Source of the DNA: Oscillibacter sp. CAG:241
GTDB lineage: Bacteria > Bacillota > Clostridia > Oscillospirales > Oscillospiraceae
Length of the DNA stretch: 5,331 nt
NCBI GenBank assembly: GCA_000435975.1
Contig: FR884129.1
Coordinates: 1 to 5,331, forward strand
Reading direction: 5' to 3'
Program-made: the position numbers and the translations under genes
In this document: piece by piece, positions 5,210 to 5,331 of the stretch
Layout of the letters: the number at the start of each line of letters is the position of its first letter
How positions within the stretch are numbered: the stretch's first letter is position 1
Notes under the pieces: model-generated
What the model was told of the DNA's origin: nothing
The model's input: the letters and a program-made list of their open reading frames with translations, nothing else
Databases searched by the model: none

Positions 5210-5238
5210 TTGACATGACGGGAGAAATGCGGTATAAT
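5210..5238 (+). promoter_or_regulatory. Consensus promoter of the right-hand tRNA-Cys
   Basis: A perfect TTGACA (5210-5215), exactly 17 bases, and a perfect TATAAT (5233-5238), ending 55 bases before the tRNA 5' end. This is a full-consensus housekeeping promoter, as expected for a stable RNA gene. Confidence 0.92.
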
Positions 5239-5293
5239 ATTATTGCAAATCCCCAATAAAACTGCTCAATATCTTTATATTTGGAACAAAAAA

Positions 5294-5331
5294 GGTGACA
5301 TAGCCAAGTGGTAAGGCAAGGGTCTGCAAAA
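5294..5331 (+). tRNA. tRNA-Cys (GCA), 5' half (partial)
   Basis: Acceptor strand GGTGACA (5294-5300) is followed by the D-arm GCC..GGC (5303-5317) around AAGTGGTAA. The anticodon stem strand is AGGGT (5319-5323) and the loop CTGCAAA (5324-5330), with anticodon GCA at 5326-5328. The window ends one base into the 3' strand of the anticodon stem. The acceptor strand pairs perfectly with TGTCACC of the 3' half at 25-31. Confidence 0.93.

Larger units (their letters stand above)
4929..5293. other. Gene-free region between helicase gene and right tRNA-Cys
   Basis: No supported gene. From left to right it holds the helicase ribosome binding site and promoter, a cluster of short GGAAT repeats (5001-5038), a hairpin (5153-5179) and the tRNA-Cys promoter (5210-5238). 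The region next to the right tRNA is where recombinase arm sites would be expected if this is the element end; none is proven. Confidence 0.6.
1..5331. mobile_element. Putative small integrated element between tRNA-Cys sequences
   Basis: Seen: the window starts inside the 3' half of a tRNA-Cys and ends inside the 5' half of a tRNA-Cys, both breaks lying in or next to the anticodon stem. An integrase gene sits just inside the left tRNA. Known: tyrosine integrases of islands and phages often use tRNA genes, with crossover in the anticodon or T stem-loop, and the int gene usually lies next to the attachment site. Inferred: the roughly 5.2 kb between the tRNAs is one element with integrase, regulator, two envelope proteins and a helicase. 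No structural, packaging, relaxase or conjugation genes are visible, so it would be a satellite or mobilizable island. Alternative: two neighbouring host tRNA-Cys genes with an old, decayed insertion between them. Confidence 0.55.

Noticed and set aside
4732..5256. Minus-strand open frame of 174 codons upstream of and overlapping the helicase start
   Set aside because: It overlaps the well-supported helicase start, covers the promoter and repeat region, and reads like noncoding sequence.

Overview
The window looks like a small integrated mobile element lying between two tRNA-Cys genes. It probably comes from a gut-type Clostridium-class Firmicute. The clues are GGAGG ribosome binding sites, tRNA genes with encoded CCA, a CHW-ATCTEPK-CSKCG lipoprotein repeat common in Oscillospiraceae/Lachnospiraceae, and a short YozG-like HTH regulator. 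The exact genus cannot be read from the sequence.

Layout. Bases 1-35 are the 3' half of a tRNA-Cys, closed by a strong intrinsic terminator (42-80). A tyrosine recombinase/integrase gene follows (172-1110, +), as expected for an element inserted in this tRNA. In frame behind its stop is a short relic resembling a recombinase-type HTH tail (about 1159-1236). Next come a divergent pair: a 72-aa Cro/CI-type HTH regulator (1298-1516, -) and an operon of two predicted cell-envelope proteins (+). The first is a lipoprotein with two zinc-ribbon-like units (1642-2382), the second a 150-aa protein with one N-terminal membrane anchor (2435-2887). The 125 bp between the pair hold a perfect 11-bp-arm palindrome and a near-consensus promoter (TTGACT-17-TATAAT). 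Bases 2888-3227 hold no convincing gene but a dense series of hairpins. A 566-aa superfamily 2 helicase (3228-4928, -) runs toward that hairpin block from the right. From 4929 to 5293 there is no gene, but there are short repeats, a hairpin and a consensus promoter (TTGACA-17-TATAAT). That promoter drives a tRNA-Cys whose 5' half (5294-5331) is cut by the window end in the anticodon stem.

How it may work (inference). The integrase would recombine at the tRNA-Cys anticodon stem-loop. Window end and start together make a nearly complete tRNA-Cys, lacking about two bases, so an excised circle could carry a whole tRNA-Cys gene with promoter and terminator. The helicase is the only large enzyme besides the integrase. 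It could serve element replication, with the hairpin block or the repeats upstream of its gene as a candidate origin, or it could be a defence or maintenance cargo gene. The HTH regulator probably controls itself and/or the envelope operon. No relaxase, conjugation, capsid or terminase gene is seen, so transfer would need outside help.
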